Assembly: GCF_000380335.1 (NCBI RefSeq)
Contig: NC_021149.1
Coordinates: 1,054,001-1,118,000, forward strand
Length of the DNA: 64,000 bases
Reading direction: 5' to 3'
Origin: Azotobacter vinelandii CA
GTDB taxonomy: Bacteria > Pseudomonadota > Gammaproteobacteria > Pseudomonadales > Pseudomonadaceae
Positions 1 through 9,829 of the stretch are shown in pieces. Each line of letters begins with the position of its first letter. Position 1 is the first letter of the stretch. The position numbers and the translations under genes were made by a program. The notes beneath the pieces were generated by a model. The model was not told the DNA's origin. It saw nothing but the letters and a program-made list of their open reading frames with translations, and ran no database searches.

Positions 1-350
1 ATCAGTTCGCGGACCCGCTGGCCGCCTTTGTGGCCGAGTTCGGAGTAGCCTTCCGGGCCGAGTTGCTCCTTGCGGGCCTCGCCGCCCTTCTTGCCGAGTT
101 CGGAGTAGCCTTCCGGGCCGAGCTGCTCCTTGCGGGCCTCGCCACCCTTGTGGCCGAGTTCGGAGTAGCCTTCCGGGCCGAGCTGCTCCTTGCGGGCCTC
201 GCCACCCTTGTGGCCGAGTTCGGAGTAGCCTTCCGGGCCGAGCTGCTCCTTGCGGATCTCGCCGCCTTTCTGGCCGGCCTCCCGTACGCTCATGGAGCCT
301 TTGTCCTTGCCTTGACCGGAACCAGAGCCGCCTTGACGTGAAGTTGCCAT
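1..350 (-). CDS. KGG-repeat general stress protein (partial, 3' end beyond window)
   Basis: The product is a small, very hydrophilic protein of the KGG (YciG/Con-10-like) stress family. After a short Gly/Ser/Gln-rich start ([12 protein letters not shown]) it carries tandem 20-residue units of the form [20 protein letters not shown], each with the Lys-Gly-Gly signature. The DNA repeats with an exact 60-bp period over roughly positions 25-265 with few differences. The start at 350 is chosen because AGGAGAG lies just upstream on the minus strand. The frame is still open at position 1, so the C-terminus is missing. A second, shorter KGG gene follows upstream on the same strand. Family members are stress-induced and probably disordered; the molecular role is unknown. 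Confidence 0.85.
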   Translation of the reverse strand, partial: MATSRQGGSGSGQGKDKGSMSVREAGQKGGEIRKEQLGPEGYSELGHKGGEARKEQLGPEGYSELGHKGGEARKEQLGPEGYSELGKKGGEARKEQLGPEGYSELGHKGGQRVREL

Positions 351-457
351 GATAATGCTCTCCTGATTGTTTCGGACTTGCATACAGGGCCTGGTTGTCT
401 ACCGCTCCCTGTCCAACCGATCCAGTTCCGTTGGTGTGCCGTTCGTGTATTTACCGC

Positions 458-625
458 CTATTTTTCGCCCCTGGCTTTTTTTCCTTCCTGGATGAGTTCA
501 CGAACGCGTTGCCCACCTTTATGGCCGAGTTCGGAATAGCCTTTCGGGCCGAGTTGTTCCTTGCGCGCCTCGCCGCCCTTGCGGCCGGCCTCGCTTACAC
601 TGATCGAACCTTTTTCGTTAGCCAT
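458..625 (-). CDS. Small KGG-repeat stress-induced protein
   Basis: A 55-residue, highly charged protein beginning [14 protein letters not shown]. It contains two KGG motifs (around residues 16-18 and 36-38) separated by the same [13 protein letters not shown] linker seen in the neighbouring gene at 1-350, so the two are paralogues. The start is supported by AGGTGAGG a few bases upstream. It ends in a Lys-rich tail (ARGEK) before TAG. General stress proteins of this family are abundant in stationary or desiccated cells; no catalytic residues are present and the role is unknown. It lies about 110 bp upstream of the larger paralogue and could be co-transcribed with it. Confidence 0.85.
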   Translation of the reverse strand: MANEKGSISVSEAGRKGGEARKEQLGPKGYSELGHKGGQRVRELIQEGKKARGEK

Positions 626-1250
626 GACCTCACCTCTTGGTTCAGCGACTTCCTGGGAATTTCCTTCGCTCTTCTTTTATGTATGGCGTCACGTATGTGC
701 GCGCCATCCTGCGGGCCACCCCTATGGCCCAGTTGCTGATAGAACTCGTGTCCATGAGATACGGAACTTCCTTTCCTGCCAGCCCGGCTGGCGCCCGGGC
801 CGCTTTCGGCTTTACGCATGGCCCATCTCCCATTCGATACGGCCCATCCGCGGCCACAACCGTTCTCCGGGGCAGAAGGTGCGCTTGTCGGAGCCGGCCA
901 CCGTGCGGAAGAAGTTCCGCTTGTGTGCATGCGAAGTCTGGCAGCCGGAAAATACCTGCTCGGGAAACAGTTGCTAGTTTCGATGGCGGATGACCACCAA
1001 GGTTTCCCTATGCCGACGAATGGCCGTCGATGTCCTCCCGATTGCACGGTTATTGGCGAAGAGTTGCCAAAAGTTGTAGAACGCCTGCCCGGGAAAGTTG
1101 CCGGAAGTTAACTTCCGCAGTATGGGGGACAGGCACTCAGGCGTGTGACCGCTAGTTTTCGAAAGAGCGACTGCGGGGCAGGCCGGATGGAATGACTTGG
1201 CGCGCGGAAGTTGCTTCGGTCGTTCTCCGGCGAGATGTGGCGTGGCGAAA
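626..1250. other. Intergenic region, no convincing gene
   Basis: About 620 bp between the KGG gene and the cioAB terminator. Open frames here overlap one another on both strands and show no recognisable protein, no good ribosome binding site and no conserved motif, so none is called. A perfect 16-bp palindrome, CGGAAGTTAACTTCCG, lies at 1102-1117 and could be a regulator site. Confidence 0.5.
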
Positions 1251-1274
1251 AGGCGGAGCCGTTTCGCTCCGCCT
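1251..1274 (-). terminator. Probable terminator of cioAB
   Basis: AGGCGGAG (1251-1258) and CTCCGCCT (1267-1274) form a perfect 8-bp stem with an 8-nt loop. Read on the minus strand the stem is followed by TTTCG. It lies 15 bp beyond the cioB stop. Confidence 0.6.
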
Positions 1275-1288
1275 GCCGCCCGCGGCTG

Positions 1289-2296
1289 TCAGTGATAGCC
1301 TTCGCCGTGCCGCACCTTGCCGCGGAACACGTAGTAGCTCCAGGCGGTGTAGCCGAGGATGACGGGGATGATCAGCAGCGCGCCGACCAGCGCGAAGCCC
1401 TGGCTCTGCGGCGGCGCGGCGGCGTCGCGGAGGCTGATCGAGGGCGGGATGATGTTCGGCCACAGGCTGATGATCAGGCCGCTGTAGCCGAGGAAGACCA
1501 GCGCCAGGGTGAGCAGGAAGGGCCGTACCTGATCGTCGTTCGCCACCGAACGCAGCAGGGCCCGGATGCTCAGCAGCACCAGCAGCGGCACCGGCAGGAA
1601 CCAGATCAGGTTGGGCAGGCTGAACCAGCGCCGGGCGATGGCCTCGTGGGCCAGCGGCGTCCACAGGCTGAGGATGCCGATCACCGCCAGCAACGCCAGG
1701 GCCAGCGGCCTGGCCAGAGTGTGCATGCGTCGCTGCAGGGGACCCTCGGTCTTCATGATCAGCCAGGTGCAGCCGAGCAGGCTGTAGGCGACGACCAGGC
1801 CCAGGCCGCAGAACAGCGGGAAGGGCGCCAGCCAGTCGAGCGCAGCGCCGGCGAAGCGGCCGTCGACGACCGGGATGCCCTCGATGAAGGCGCCGAGGAC
1901 CACCCCCTGGAAGAAGGTGGCGGCCAGCGAACCGCCGATGAACGCCTTGTCCCAGATATGCCGCCGCTCCTCGCGGGCCTTGAAGCGGAACTCGAAGGCC
2001 ACGCCGCGGAACACCAGGCCGATCAGCATGAACACCAGGGGCAGGTAGAGCGCCGAGAGGACCACCGCATAGGCCAGCGGGAAGGCCGCGAACAGCCCGG
2101 CGCCGCCGAGCACCAGCCAGGTTTCGTTGCCGTCCCAGACCGGCGCCACGGTGTTCATCATCACGTCGCGGTCGCCGGCGTCCTTGAAGAACGGATAGAG
2201 CATGCCGATGCCCAGGTCGAAGCCGTCCATCACCACGTACATCATCACGCCGAAGCTGATGATCACCGCCCAGATCAGGGGAAGATCGATGCCCAT
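1289..2296 (-). CDS. cioB: Cyanide-insensitive quinol oxidase (bd-type) subunit II
   Basis: Subunit II of a cytochrome bd-type ubiquinol oxidase in the inner membrane, partner of CioA in reducing O2 with quinol. The 335-residue protein starts MGIDLPLIWAVII and has multiple hydrophobic segments of CydB type. It shows the family motifs GFDLGIGMLYPF near the N-terminus and a WDGNETWLV stretch around residue 57. The start at 2296 has GAGGAGC upstream and lies 4 bp after the cioA stop, so the two are translated from one mRNA. In pseudomonads the CIO branch is low-affinity and cyanide-resistant; in Azotobacter bd-type oxidases contribute to respiratory protection of nitrogenase (family knowledge). 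No cydX-like small gene was seen after it. Confidence 0.95.
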   Translation of the reverse strand: MGIDLPLIWAVIISFGVMMYVVMDGFDLGIGMLYPFFKDAGDRDVMMNTVAPVWDGNETWLVLGGAGLFAAFPLAYAVVLSALYLPLVFMLIGLVFRGVAFEFRFKAREERRHIWDKAFIGGSLAATFFQGVVLGAFIEGIPVVDGRFAGAALDWLAPFPLFCGLGLVVAYSLLGCTWLIMKTEGPLQRRMHTLARPLALALLAVIGILSLWTPLAHEAIARRWFSLPNLIWFLPVPLLVLLSIRALLRSVANDDQVRPFLLTLALVFLGYSGLIISLWPNIIPPSISLRDAAAPPQSQGFALVGALLIIPVILGYTAWSYYVFRGKVRHGEGYH

Positions 2297-2300
2297 TTGC

Positions 2301-3731
2301 TCAGCTCCTCGCGCTCGGTGCGCCTTCGTCCAGGCCTTCCTCGGGGGCGGATAGCGGCCGCGCCGGCGTGCGCGGCCGGCCCGCCCCGCCATGGGCGGGC
2401 TCGCGGCCCTCGTCGGTTTGCGGCCCCTTGTGCACCAGGTGCAGCACATAGCCGAAGCCGACGCCGAACACCGCCAGGTAGACCACCACGAACAGCGCCA
2501 GGCTGATGCTCATCTCGGTCACGCCGTGCGCCGAGACCGCGTCGCGGGTGCGCAGCAGGCCGTGGACCACCCAGGGCTGGCGGCCGATCTCGGTGGTGAA
2601 CCAGCCGGCGAGGATGGCGAGCAGCCCGGACGGCCCCATCAGCAGCGCCATGCGCAGGAAGCGCCGCGACTGGTAGAGCCCGCCGCTCCGGCGCAGCCAC
2701 AGGCTCCACAGGCCGGTGGCGATCATCAGCAGGCCGAGGCCGACCATGATGCGGAAGGTCCAGAACACGACGGTCGAGTTGGGCCGGTCCTGCGGGGCGA
2801 ACTCCTTCAGCGCCGGGATCGGCTCGCTCAGGCTGTGCTTGAGGATCAGGCTGCCGAGTACCGGAATCTCCACTGCGAAGCGGGTTTCCTCGCGCTGCAT
2901 GTCCGGCCAGCCGACCAGGATCAGGGGCGTCGGCTCGCCCGCGCGGTTCTCCCAGTGGCCCTCGATGGCGGCGATCTTCGCCGGCTGGTGCTTCAGGGTG
3001 TTGAGGCCGTGGAAGTCGCCGATCACCGCCTGCAGCGGGGCGACCAGCAGGGCCATCCACATGGCCATGGAGAGCATCTTGCGCAGCGCCGGGTTGTCGT
3101 GGCCGTGCAGCAGGTGCCAGGCGGCCGAGGCGCCGACGAAGAAGGCGGTGGCCAGGTAGGCGGCGACCGCCATGTGCAGCAGGCGATAGGGGAAGGAGGG
3201 GTTGAAGATCACCGCCAGCCAGTCCACCGGGATGACCTTGCCGTCGACGATCGCGTGGCCCTGCGGGGTGTGCATCCAACTGTTGGAGGCGAGGATCCAG
3301 AAGGTCGAGATCAGGGTGCCGATCGCCACCATCAGCGTGGCGAAGAAGTGCAGGCCGGGGCCGACCCGGTTCAGGCCGAACAGCATGACGCCGAGAAAGC
3401 CCGCTTCGAGGAAGAAGGCGGTGAGCACCTCGTAGGCGAGCAGCGGGCCGGTGACGCTGCCGGCGAAGGTGGAGAAGTTGCTCCAGTTGGTGCCGAACTG
3501 GTAGGCCATGACGATGCCGGAAACCACCCCCATGCCGAAGTTCACCGCGAAGATCTTCAGCCAGAAGTGGTACAGGTCGAGGTAGACCTGCTCGCGGGTC
3601 TTCAGCCAGAGCCCTTCGAGCACCGCCAGGTAGCTGGCCAGGCCGATGGTGATCGCCGGGAAGAGAATGTGGAAGGACACGGTGAAGGCGAACTGGATGC
3701 GGGCCAGGTCGAGTGCTTCCCATCCGAACAT
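2301..3731 (-). CDS. cioA: Cyanide-insensitive quinol oxidase (bd-type) subunit I
   Basis: The heme-bearing subunit I of the CIO/bd quinol oxidase, 476 residues from MFGWEALDLARIQF. The opening TVSFHILFPAITIG stretch carries the conserved heme b595 His (residue 21). A second His lies in SFPYRLLHMAVAAY, and the Met of TEMSISLALF fits the heme b558 ligand. The quinol loop is short, as expected for CIO rather than E. coli-type CydA. An upstream in-frame ATG exists, but the start at 3731 is preferred because GGGAGGAC precedes it and homologues start at MFG. It is first in a two-gene operon with cioB. No clear Anr box was found upstream. Confidence 0.95.
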   Translation of the reverse strand: MFGWEALDLARIQFAFTVSFHILFPAITIGLASYLAVLEGLWLKTREQVYLDLYHFWLKIFAVNFGMGVVSGIVMAYQFGTNWSNFSTFAGSVTGPLLAYEVLTAFFLEAGFLGVMLFGLNRVGPGLHFFATLMVAIGTLISTFWILASNSWMHTPQGHAIVDGKVIPVDWLAVIFNPSFPYRLLHMAVAAYLATAFFVGASAAWHLLHGHDNPALRKMLSMAMWMALLVAPLQAVIGDFHGLNTLKHQPAKIAAIEGHWENRAGEPTPLILVGWPDMQREETRFAVEIPVLGSLILKHSLSEPIPALKEFAPQDRPNSTVVFWTFRIMVGLGLLMIATGLWSLWLRRSGGLYQSRRFLRMALLMGPSGLLAILAGWFTTEIGRQPWVVHGLLRTRDAVSAHGVTEMSISLALFVVVYLAVFGVGFGYVLHLVHKGPQTDEGREPAHGGAGRPRTPARPLSAPEEGLDEGAPSARS

Positions 3732-3849
3732 GACAAGTCCTCCCGGAGCGGCGGCAAGGGGGTCATGCTGTTTGGAGAGGCTCGGCGCCGCGACGTTCAA
3801 TGGTTTTTTCCGTTCCCGGCAAACGGGCAGGGGGCGGCTGCCGGGCCGC

Positions 3850-4299
3850 TCACCCGGACGGGTAGGGGATGATCGAGATCTTGCCGTTCTTCTCGAGAAT
3901 CGCGTACTTGATCTGCGCCATCCGCTCCAGCCCCTGGGTCTGGCGCGCCACTAGGAGAATGTCCTCCTCACGCAGCCGGGCCTCGCGCAGGCGTTTCCTC
4001 AGGGGGCGGCCATCCTCGACGATCAGCGTCGAGGTGCCCTCGATCAGCGTGTCGAGCCGGGCGAACCTGAGCTTGAGAAAGGACAGGCCGACATCGATGA
4101 CGATCAGGGTGACGATCACCAGGATCGCCTTGGTGAGCGAGAAATCGTCGCCCAGCAGGGCCTGCTGCGTCGCCTCGCCGATGATCAGCAACAGCAGCAG
4201 GTCGAAGTTGCTGATGTCCGCCAGGGTGCGCCGGCCGGCGATCTTGAACAGGACCAGGAGGAGCGCATAGACCGCGGCGGCTCGCAGAACGGCGTCCAT
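3850..4299 (-). CDS. DUF421/YetF-like membrane protein
   Basis: A 149-residue protein with three N-terminal membrane segments (about residues 4-21, 32-48 and 58-77) and a soluble C-terminal domain. The GRRTLADISNFDLLLLLIIGE stretch, read in two parts, is typical of the DUF421/YetF family. These proteins are usually about 150-240 residues and their function is unknown. ATG at 4299 is preferred over an in-frame GTG at 4305 because AGAGG is correctly spaced only for the ATG. The gene follows a single-pass membrane protein gene by 10 bp on the same strand, so they are probably one operon. Confidence 0.8.
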   Translation of the reverse strand: MDAVLRAAAVYALLLVLFKIAGRRTLADISNFDLLLLLIIGEATQQALLGDDFSLTKAILVIVTLIVIDVGLSFLKLRFARLDTLIEGTSTLIVEDGRPLRKRLREARLREEDILLVARQTQGLERMAQIKYAILEKNGKISIIPYPSG

Positions 4300-4309
4300 C
4301 GTCACCTCT

Positions 4310-4864
4310 TCAGGGGTAGATGAATTGGCTGAAGATCACCCGTTCGCCCTCGAACCAGGCCGAGTTGGTCACCAGCCCCGGGCTCTCCGGGCGGATGGTC
4401 AGGTAGAGGGTCAGGCGACCCCGTTCGTCGGCCTGGCCGACGAGTTCCAGCCCGCCTTCGTGGCTGCGTGCGAACAGGGGCTGCGGCTGCAGGCTTTCGA
4501 TCGTATGAGTGCGCAGGAGGGCCCGGTCGATGCGCAGGGTCGCCAGGGCCGAGGGGCGGGTCCGGGCCGTGAGGACGATCCGGCTGCTGGCGCCATTGCG
4601 CAGAAAACGCTCGTATTCCACGCTCAGCCGCTGTCCGGGGCCGCTGCTGCTGTGCCGGCTGAGCGGACCGTCGGAGAACAGGCCGGTCAGGGCCAGGAGC
4701 ACGAGGACGAGCAGGACGCCGAAGCCGATCCGCTCGAACCTCCAGGTCTTGCGCTGGTAGGCGATCCGGTCGGCGATCGGCTGGCTGCGCGGGGCGAAGT
4801 CGTCCCGCTGCGCGGCGTCCGCTGGTGTGCGTGGCTTGCGGGCGTCTGGCGAGGCGTCGGTCAT
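4310..4864 (-). CDS. Single-pass membrane protein of unknown function
   Basis: A 184-residue protein with a polar N-terminus, a Lys/Arg-rich stretch (RKTWRFERIGFG), one membrane segment (GVLLVLVLLALTGLF, about residues 48-62) and a predicted periplasmic domain ending FSQFIYP. I recognise no family. Similar proteins sit upstream of yetF-type genes in pseudomonads, and here the stop is 10 bp before the DUF421 gene, which suggests a functional pair. The start is uncertain: ATG at 4864 (MTDASPD) is favoured, but the upstream ribosome site is weak and an in-frame ATG at 4945 is possible. Confidence 0.65.
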   Translation of the reverse strand: MTDASPDARKPRTPADAAQRDDFAPRSQPIADRIAYQRKTWRFERIGFGVLLVLVLLALTGLFSDGPLSRHSSSGPGQRLSVEYERFLRNGASSRIVLTARTRPSALATLRIDRALLRTHTIESLQPQPLFARSHEGGLELVGQADERGRLTLYLTIRPESPGLVTNSAWFEGERVIFSQFIYP

Positions 4865-4996
4865 GGCGGTGGCCCGTATTGCTGCTTGATGAGTCCGACC
4901 GTCGTTTCCCGGTTTTGTCCCGCCGGGCGGCCGCGGCATCCGCACCGGGCGGGAGTTCCGCCGGGCCGCACGGCGGTGGAATCCGACGCTGCGCTA

Positions 4997-5023
4997 GAAC
5001 TCGAAAAAACGGGTCGAGTCTGC
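4997..5023 (+). promoter_or_regulatory. Candidate AlgU (sigma-22/sigma-E type) promoter
   Basis: GAACTC, a 16-bp spacer and TCTGC. This is close to the pseudomonad AlgU pattern GAACTT-N16/17-TCTGA. It lies about 90 bp upstream of the stress-type dehydrogenase start. Confidence 0.4.
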
Positions 5024-5115
5024 TGAGGGGAGGGTACGCGAGAGGGAGGTTTCCCCCGCGCGTCCGTTCGGGTCGCATTCCATCCACCTGTTATTCCCGA
5101 TGCAAGGTGAACGTC

Positions 5116-5976
5116 ATGACCGAAAACGAACAAACCCTGCCGCCGCAGCATCAGGACCGACGTCCAGGCAAGGAAAGCGCGATGCATCCGCGGCCGGCAT
5201 ACAGGGCCGAGGATTACAAGGCCGCCGGCAAGCTGGAAGGCAAGGTCGCGGTGATCTCCGGCGCCGACAGCGGCATCGGCCGCGCCGTGGCGGTGGTCTT
5301 CGCCAAGGAGGGGGCCGATGTCGTCGTGCTGTATCTGGATCAGCCGGAAGACGCCGAGGAAACCCGCCGCGAGGTCGAGAAGCTCGGCCGGCGCTGCCTG
5401 ACCCTAGCCGGCGACGTGGCCGATGCCGACTTCTGCCGCCAGGTGGTCGAGAAGACCATGCAGCAGTGGGGATGTCTGGATGTGCTGGTCAACAACGCCG
5501 GGGAGCAGCATCCGCAGGAACGGCTCGAGGACATCGGCGAGGAACAGTGGGAGAAGACCTTCCGCACCAATATCTTCGGCATGTTCCAACTGACCAAGGC
5601 GGCGCTGCCCTCGATGCGGGAGGGCGGCGCCATCATCAACACCACCTCGGTCACCGCCTACAAGGGCCATCCCAAGCTGATCGATTACTCCTCCACCAAG
5701 GGAGCGATCACCGCCTTCACCCGTTCCCTGTCGGCCAATCTGGCGCCGCTGGGCATTCGCGTCAATGCAGTGGCGCCGGGGCCGATCTGGACCCCGCTGA
5801 TTCCTTCCACTTTTAGTGAGGAGGAGGTGGCGCACTTCGGCGCCTCCACGCCGATGAAACGTCCCGGGCAGCCGGAGGAAGTGGCACCGGCCTACGTGTA
5901 TCTCGCCTGCAACGATTCGTCCTACGTGACCGGACAGGTGCTGCACGTGAACGGCGGAACGGTGGTCAATGGCTGA
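5116..5976 (+). CDS. General stress-type short-chain dehydrogenase/reductase
   Basis: A 286-residue NAD(P)-dependent oxidoreductase of the SDR family, of the long-N-terminus type (YghA/GSP39-like). A polar leader of about 40 residues precedes the Rossmann fold. The cofactor motif GADSGIGRA lies near residue 50, NNAG near residue 127, and the catalytic Tyr-x3-Lys is seen as YSSTKGA with the Ser in NTTSV. The C-terminal GQVLHVNGG is typical. The start is chosen for AAGGTGA upstream. The substrate cannot be deduced. Relatives are induced by general or osmotic stress, which agrees with the AlgU-like promoter at 4997. It is monocistronic, followed by a hairpin. Confidence 0.9.
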   Translation: MTENEQTLPPQHQDRRPGKESAMHPRPAYRAEDYKAAGKLEGKVAVISGADSGIGRAVAVVFAKEGADVVVLYLDQPEDAEETRREVEKLGRRCLTLAGDVADADFCRQVVEKTMQQWGCLDVLVNNAGEQHPQERLEDIGEEQWEKTFRTNIFGMFQLTKAALPSMREGGAIINTTSVTAYKGHPKLIDYSSTKGAITAFTRSLSANLAPLGIRVNAVAPGPIWTPLIPSTFSEEEVAHFGASTPMKRPGQPEEVAPAYVYLACNDSSYVTGQVLHVNGGTVVNG

Positions 5977-5988
5977 AGCGGGGCCGGG

Positions 5989-6016
5989 CAAGTGCCGGGT
6001 AGCCGCTCGGCACTTG
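5989..6016 (+). terminator. Possible terminator hairpin after the SDR gene
   Basis: CAAGTGCCG (5989-5997) pairs perfectly with CGGCACTTG (6008-6016) across a 10-nt loop, 12 bp after the stop. There is no T-run, so termination is only likely. Confidence 0.4.
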
Positions 6017-6179
6017 TGTCCCGTGTCGGGAGCGTTGCCTGGCTTTTGCTGGCGGGGGAGGCGCTGGCGCTGGGGCCGCATCAGCGTGGCCGTGGCCGAT
6101 ACCCACGTGCGTGCCGACAGGCATCGGCTTGGCCGAGAGCCCATCGCCCTCGGCCCTGCGTCGCGTACTGCCGGCAGCC

Positions 6180-6689
6180 TTAGCGCTTGGCGGCCACGTC
6201 GGGGGTTTCGGAACGGCTCAGGAACTGAGTGGTGAGTTCCGGCAGGTGGTTCAGCAGCCAGTCGGCCATGGCCTGTTCCTGCATCAGGATTTCCTGGGCG
6301 ATCCGCTTGGTTTCCGCGTCGCCGGCCATTTCGGCGGCGGCGATGATGATCCGGTAGGAGGCGATCTCCATGTTCTCGAAGATATAGGAGCCCATCGCGC
6401 CCTTGACCACTTCATCGCTCATGGCCACACCGCCGAGACCCTGTCCGAAGGCCACGATCCTGGCGGCCATGTCCTTGAAGGCCGAAGGGCTGCTCCCCAG
6501 GCGATTGATACAACTTTCTATCTGGGTCTTCTGCCAGCGGGTTTCTTCGATGTGCTGATCGATACGTACCTTGAGTTGGGGATAATTCTCGATGCGATCC
6601 GACATGGACGTCAGCATACTTTCCGCTTGTTGTTCCATGGCGTGGGCATCGCGAAGCCAGTCAAGCAGATTTTCGTGAACGGTTGCCAT
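6180..6689 (-). CDS. Ferritin-like DUF892 (YciF-type) stress protein
   Basis: A 169-residue, mostly helical protein of the DUF892/YciF ferritin-like family. The opening ATVHENLLDWLRDAHAMEQQ carries the first Glu/His-rich helix, followed by further helices with Glu and His positions (HIEETRWQ, YIFENMEIASY, EILMQEQAMADW) that fit a four-helix bundle able to bind a di-metal site. Such proteins are induced by osmotic and general stress; the exact activity is unknown. The start at 6689 has AAGGAGA upstream; an in-frame ATG at 6758 lacks a ribosome site and would lie upstream of the predicted transcript start. It is divergent from the DUF4142 gene. Confidence 0.85.
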   Translation of the reverse strand: MATVHENLLDWLRDAHAMEQQAESMLTSMSDRIENYPQLKVRIDQHIEETRWQKTQIESCINRLGSSPSAFKDMAARIVAFGQGLGGVAMSDEVVKGAMGSYIFENMEIASYRIIIAAAEMAGDAETKRIAQEILMQEQAMADWLLNHLPELTTQFLSRSETPDVAAKR

Positions 6690-6728
6690 TTGAGAATCTC
6701 CTTGCCAAGGGAACGGAGTGTTCACTGG

Positions 6729-6756
6729 GTAGAATCCGCCCGATCTTTGAAAGTTC
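6729..6756 (-). promoter_or_regulatory. Candidate AlgU-type promoter of the DUF892 gene
   Basis: On the minus strand GAACTT (6756-6751), a 17-bp spacer and TCTAC (6733-6729). Transcription would start around 6722, about 33 nt before the ATG. Confidence 0.45.
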
Positions 6757-6848
6757 ATCCCGGCTGACGGGTGGAAAAGCAGTAGGCGTTCATCGAGTTG
6801 GCGTAATGCCCTGTATTGCAGGGGCTCGGCTGGCTATCTGCAAACCCA

Positions 6849-6875
6849 GAACTCTATCCGGCCATGCAAGTCGTA
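6849..6875 (+). promoter_or_regulatory. Candidate AlgU-type promoter of the DUF4142 gene
   Basis: GAACTC, a 16-bp spacer and TCGTA, about 70 bp upstream of the DUF4142 start. The -10 part is a weaker match (TCNNA form). Confidence 0.3.
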
Positions 6876-6946
6876 TTATTGCCGGCGCATGCCGTTCTTT
6901 GTCTGGCGACCTCATATATGAAACATTTCTCAAGAGGTAAGATGCC

Positions 6947-7459
6947 ATGATGGGAATATATAAAGCCTTCGTTGCCAGTATATTGCTCGCTGTATTCGGC
7001 AGCTTGTATGCCGCCGATACGATGGAGGCCGATGATTTCGTCGACGAGGCTTCGGCGAAGGGAATAGCGGAAATAGAGAGCGGCAAACTTGCCCTGGAAA
7101 AGAGCACTTCCTCGGATATCAAGGCCTTTGCCCAGCAGATGGTCGACGAACATACCGCGACGAACGAACGACTGGCGCAGATCGCCCGGAGCAAGAATCT
7201 GGAGGTGGCCGACGAGGCCGAACTGATGAGCAAGGCCAAGAAATGGATTCTGCAGTTGCGCGAAGGCGAATCCTTCGATGAGGCCTATGCCAAGAACCAG
7301 GTCGCCTCGCACGAAAATACCGTCCAGTTGTACCGCAGAGCCGCGCAGGACCTGGAGGACCCGGAACTCAAGGCTTTCGCCGGCAAGACCCTGCCGGTGC
7401 TGGAACATCATTGGGAGGAGGCCAGGCAACTGGCGGCCAGCCACGGCAAGCGCGACTGA
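6947..7459 (+). CDS. Secreted DUF4142 protein
   Basis: A 170-residue protein with a signal peptide (MMGIYKAFVASILLAVFGSLYAAD, shown here as start MMGIYKAF and cleavage near YAAD) and a helical DUF4142 domain. The family pattern FVDEASAKGIAEIESGKLAL starts at about residue 31, followed by IKAFAQQMVDEHTATNERL and a C-terminal LPVLEHHWEEARQLA helix. DUF4142 proteins are periplasmic or exported ferritin-like helical bundles of unknown function, often present in several stress-inducible copies. AGAGGTAAG precedes the start; the second Met at 6950 is equally usable. It sits between the DUF892 and AlgB-like genes in the stress block. Confidence 0.85.
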   Translation: MMGIYKAFVASILLAVFGSLYAADTMEADDFVDEASAKGIAEIESGKLALEKSTSSDIKAFAQQMVDEHTATNERLAQIARSKNLEVADEAELMSKAKKWILQLREGESFDEAYAKNQVASHENTVQLYRRAAQDLEDPELKAFAGKTLPVLEHHWEEARQLAASHGKRD

Positions 7460-7928
7460 GCGGGTTCGCGGCCGTACCGGGAGTCCGCCCGTTTCCGTGG
7501 CCGGCCGGTCGTTTCGCGGCAAGGATGGCGTCGGACGGGCAGATTACCTGTACGGCCGCTTCGGCGGCGCCCGCGCTGTCTCGCCGTTCGTCCCCGGTCG
7601 TTCCGCCGTCCGTCGGCCCACCCCTGTCCTCCGGCCTGCCGGGCAAGCGCCTGGAGATGATCCGCTTTCCATAAAATCCGATACTTGCGTGCCGTCGGTC
7701 GGTACCCCGGGGCGCATCCCGGTTCGTGTACGGATGTTCGGATAGAGGCAAATACCACGGCATTTGTTGTAATTTTCCTGACAGATTGCTGCTTCGTCCC
7801 CGAGCTTTGCTTCCGTTCCCCGCCTCCGACACGGCCTGTCCGGCCGCCCTCCAGGAAAAACGCTACCGGGCGTTTGCAACTACGCTGAAGGCCTGACCTT
7901 GGCACCATGAACACACGTGAGGGGGAGA
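7460..7928 (+). other. Long leader region upstream of the AlgB-like gene
   Basis: About 470 bp without a supportable gene. The last 200 bp are less GC-rich and presumably hold the regulator's promoter. I could not identify a convincing -35/-10 or -24/-12 pair. Confidence 0.4.
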
Positions 7929-9275
<1,347 letters not shown>

Positions 9276-9396
9276 AGTGCGGCGCGGCGCCTTGCAGGCC
9301 GCATTGGCGACATCGGGCATGGTCTTGTCGGGCCGATCGTCCGCAGGGACGTCCGAAAGGCGCCCCGCCCGTCTCCGGGCGAGGCTCGCCTGGAGG

Positions 9397-9582
9397 TCAA
9401 CGGCCTTCCTTGCCGGCCTGTCCGCCGCCATGACTGCGCTGGCCGCCCTTGCGTCCGGCCTCGGAGGCTTTCTCGCGATCCTTGGCGAAGTTGCCGCCGC
9501 TGTTCCGACCTCCCTTGCGGCCGGCTTCCGAAGCTTTCTGGCGGTCGTTGGCGAAGTTGCCGGGGTTGCTGTTCCGGGTCAT
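9397..9582 (-). CDS. Small KGG-repeat stress-induced protein
   Basis: A 61-residue protein, MTRNSNPGNFANDRQKASEA at its start. It has two copies of an [17 protein letters not shown] unit and a Gly/Lys-rich tail ending GKEGR. This is the classic YciG/Con-10 arrangement and differs from the GPEGYSELG type found at 1-625. GGAGAAAG precedes the start. Members are small, disordered, stress-induced proteins of unknown mechanism. It is convergent with the AlgB-type gene and has an AlgU-like site upstream. Confidence 0.9.
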   Translation of the reverse strand: MTRNSNPGNFANDRQKASEAGRKGGRNSGGNFAKDREKASEAGRKGGQRSHGGGQAGKEGR

Positions 9583-9628
9583 GTTCTTTCTCCATCTGAG
9601 GCTGAAGTTTTACCCAGCTCGCATGGAT

Positions 9629-9655
9629 ACTGAAATCACTCCGTTGCAGGAGTTC
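9629..9655 (-). promoter_or_regulatory. Weak AlgU-like promoter candidate for KGG gene
   Basis: Minus strand GAACTC (9655-9650), a 16-bp spacer and TCAGT (9633-9629), placing the start about 40 nt before the ATG at 9582. The -10 match is partial. Confidence 0.25.
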
Positions 9656-9829
9656 CTCGGCTTCCAAGGCAATGGCGAATGATGGACAAACGGTAGGGAA
9701 TACGGAACTTCCGGCGTTCCGCCATATTCGAACTTACACTCATCCGGATATCGGGTGGCACGCTGTTTTCGGCCATGCCGGCAGCCTGGCATGGAACAGG
9801 GAGTCCGCAACGGATCGGGAAGCGCCGCC

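Noticed and set aside
1-350. Short direct repeats at the left edge as a CRISPR array
   Set aside because: Units are contiguous 60-bp coding repeats with no spacers, and no cas genes are present.
9705-9732. GAACTT followed by TCGAA as an AlgU promoter for the CopD-like gene
   Set aside because: The -10 part is a poor match and the distance to the start is about 100 bp; evidence too thin.
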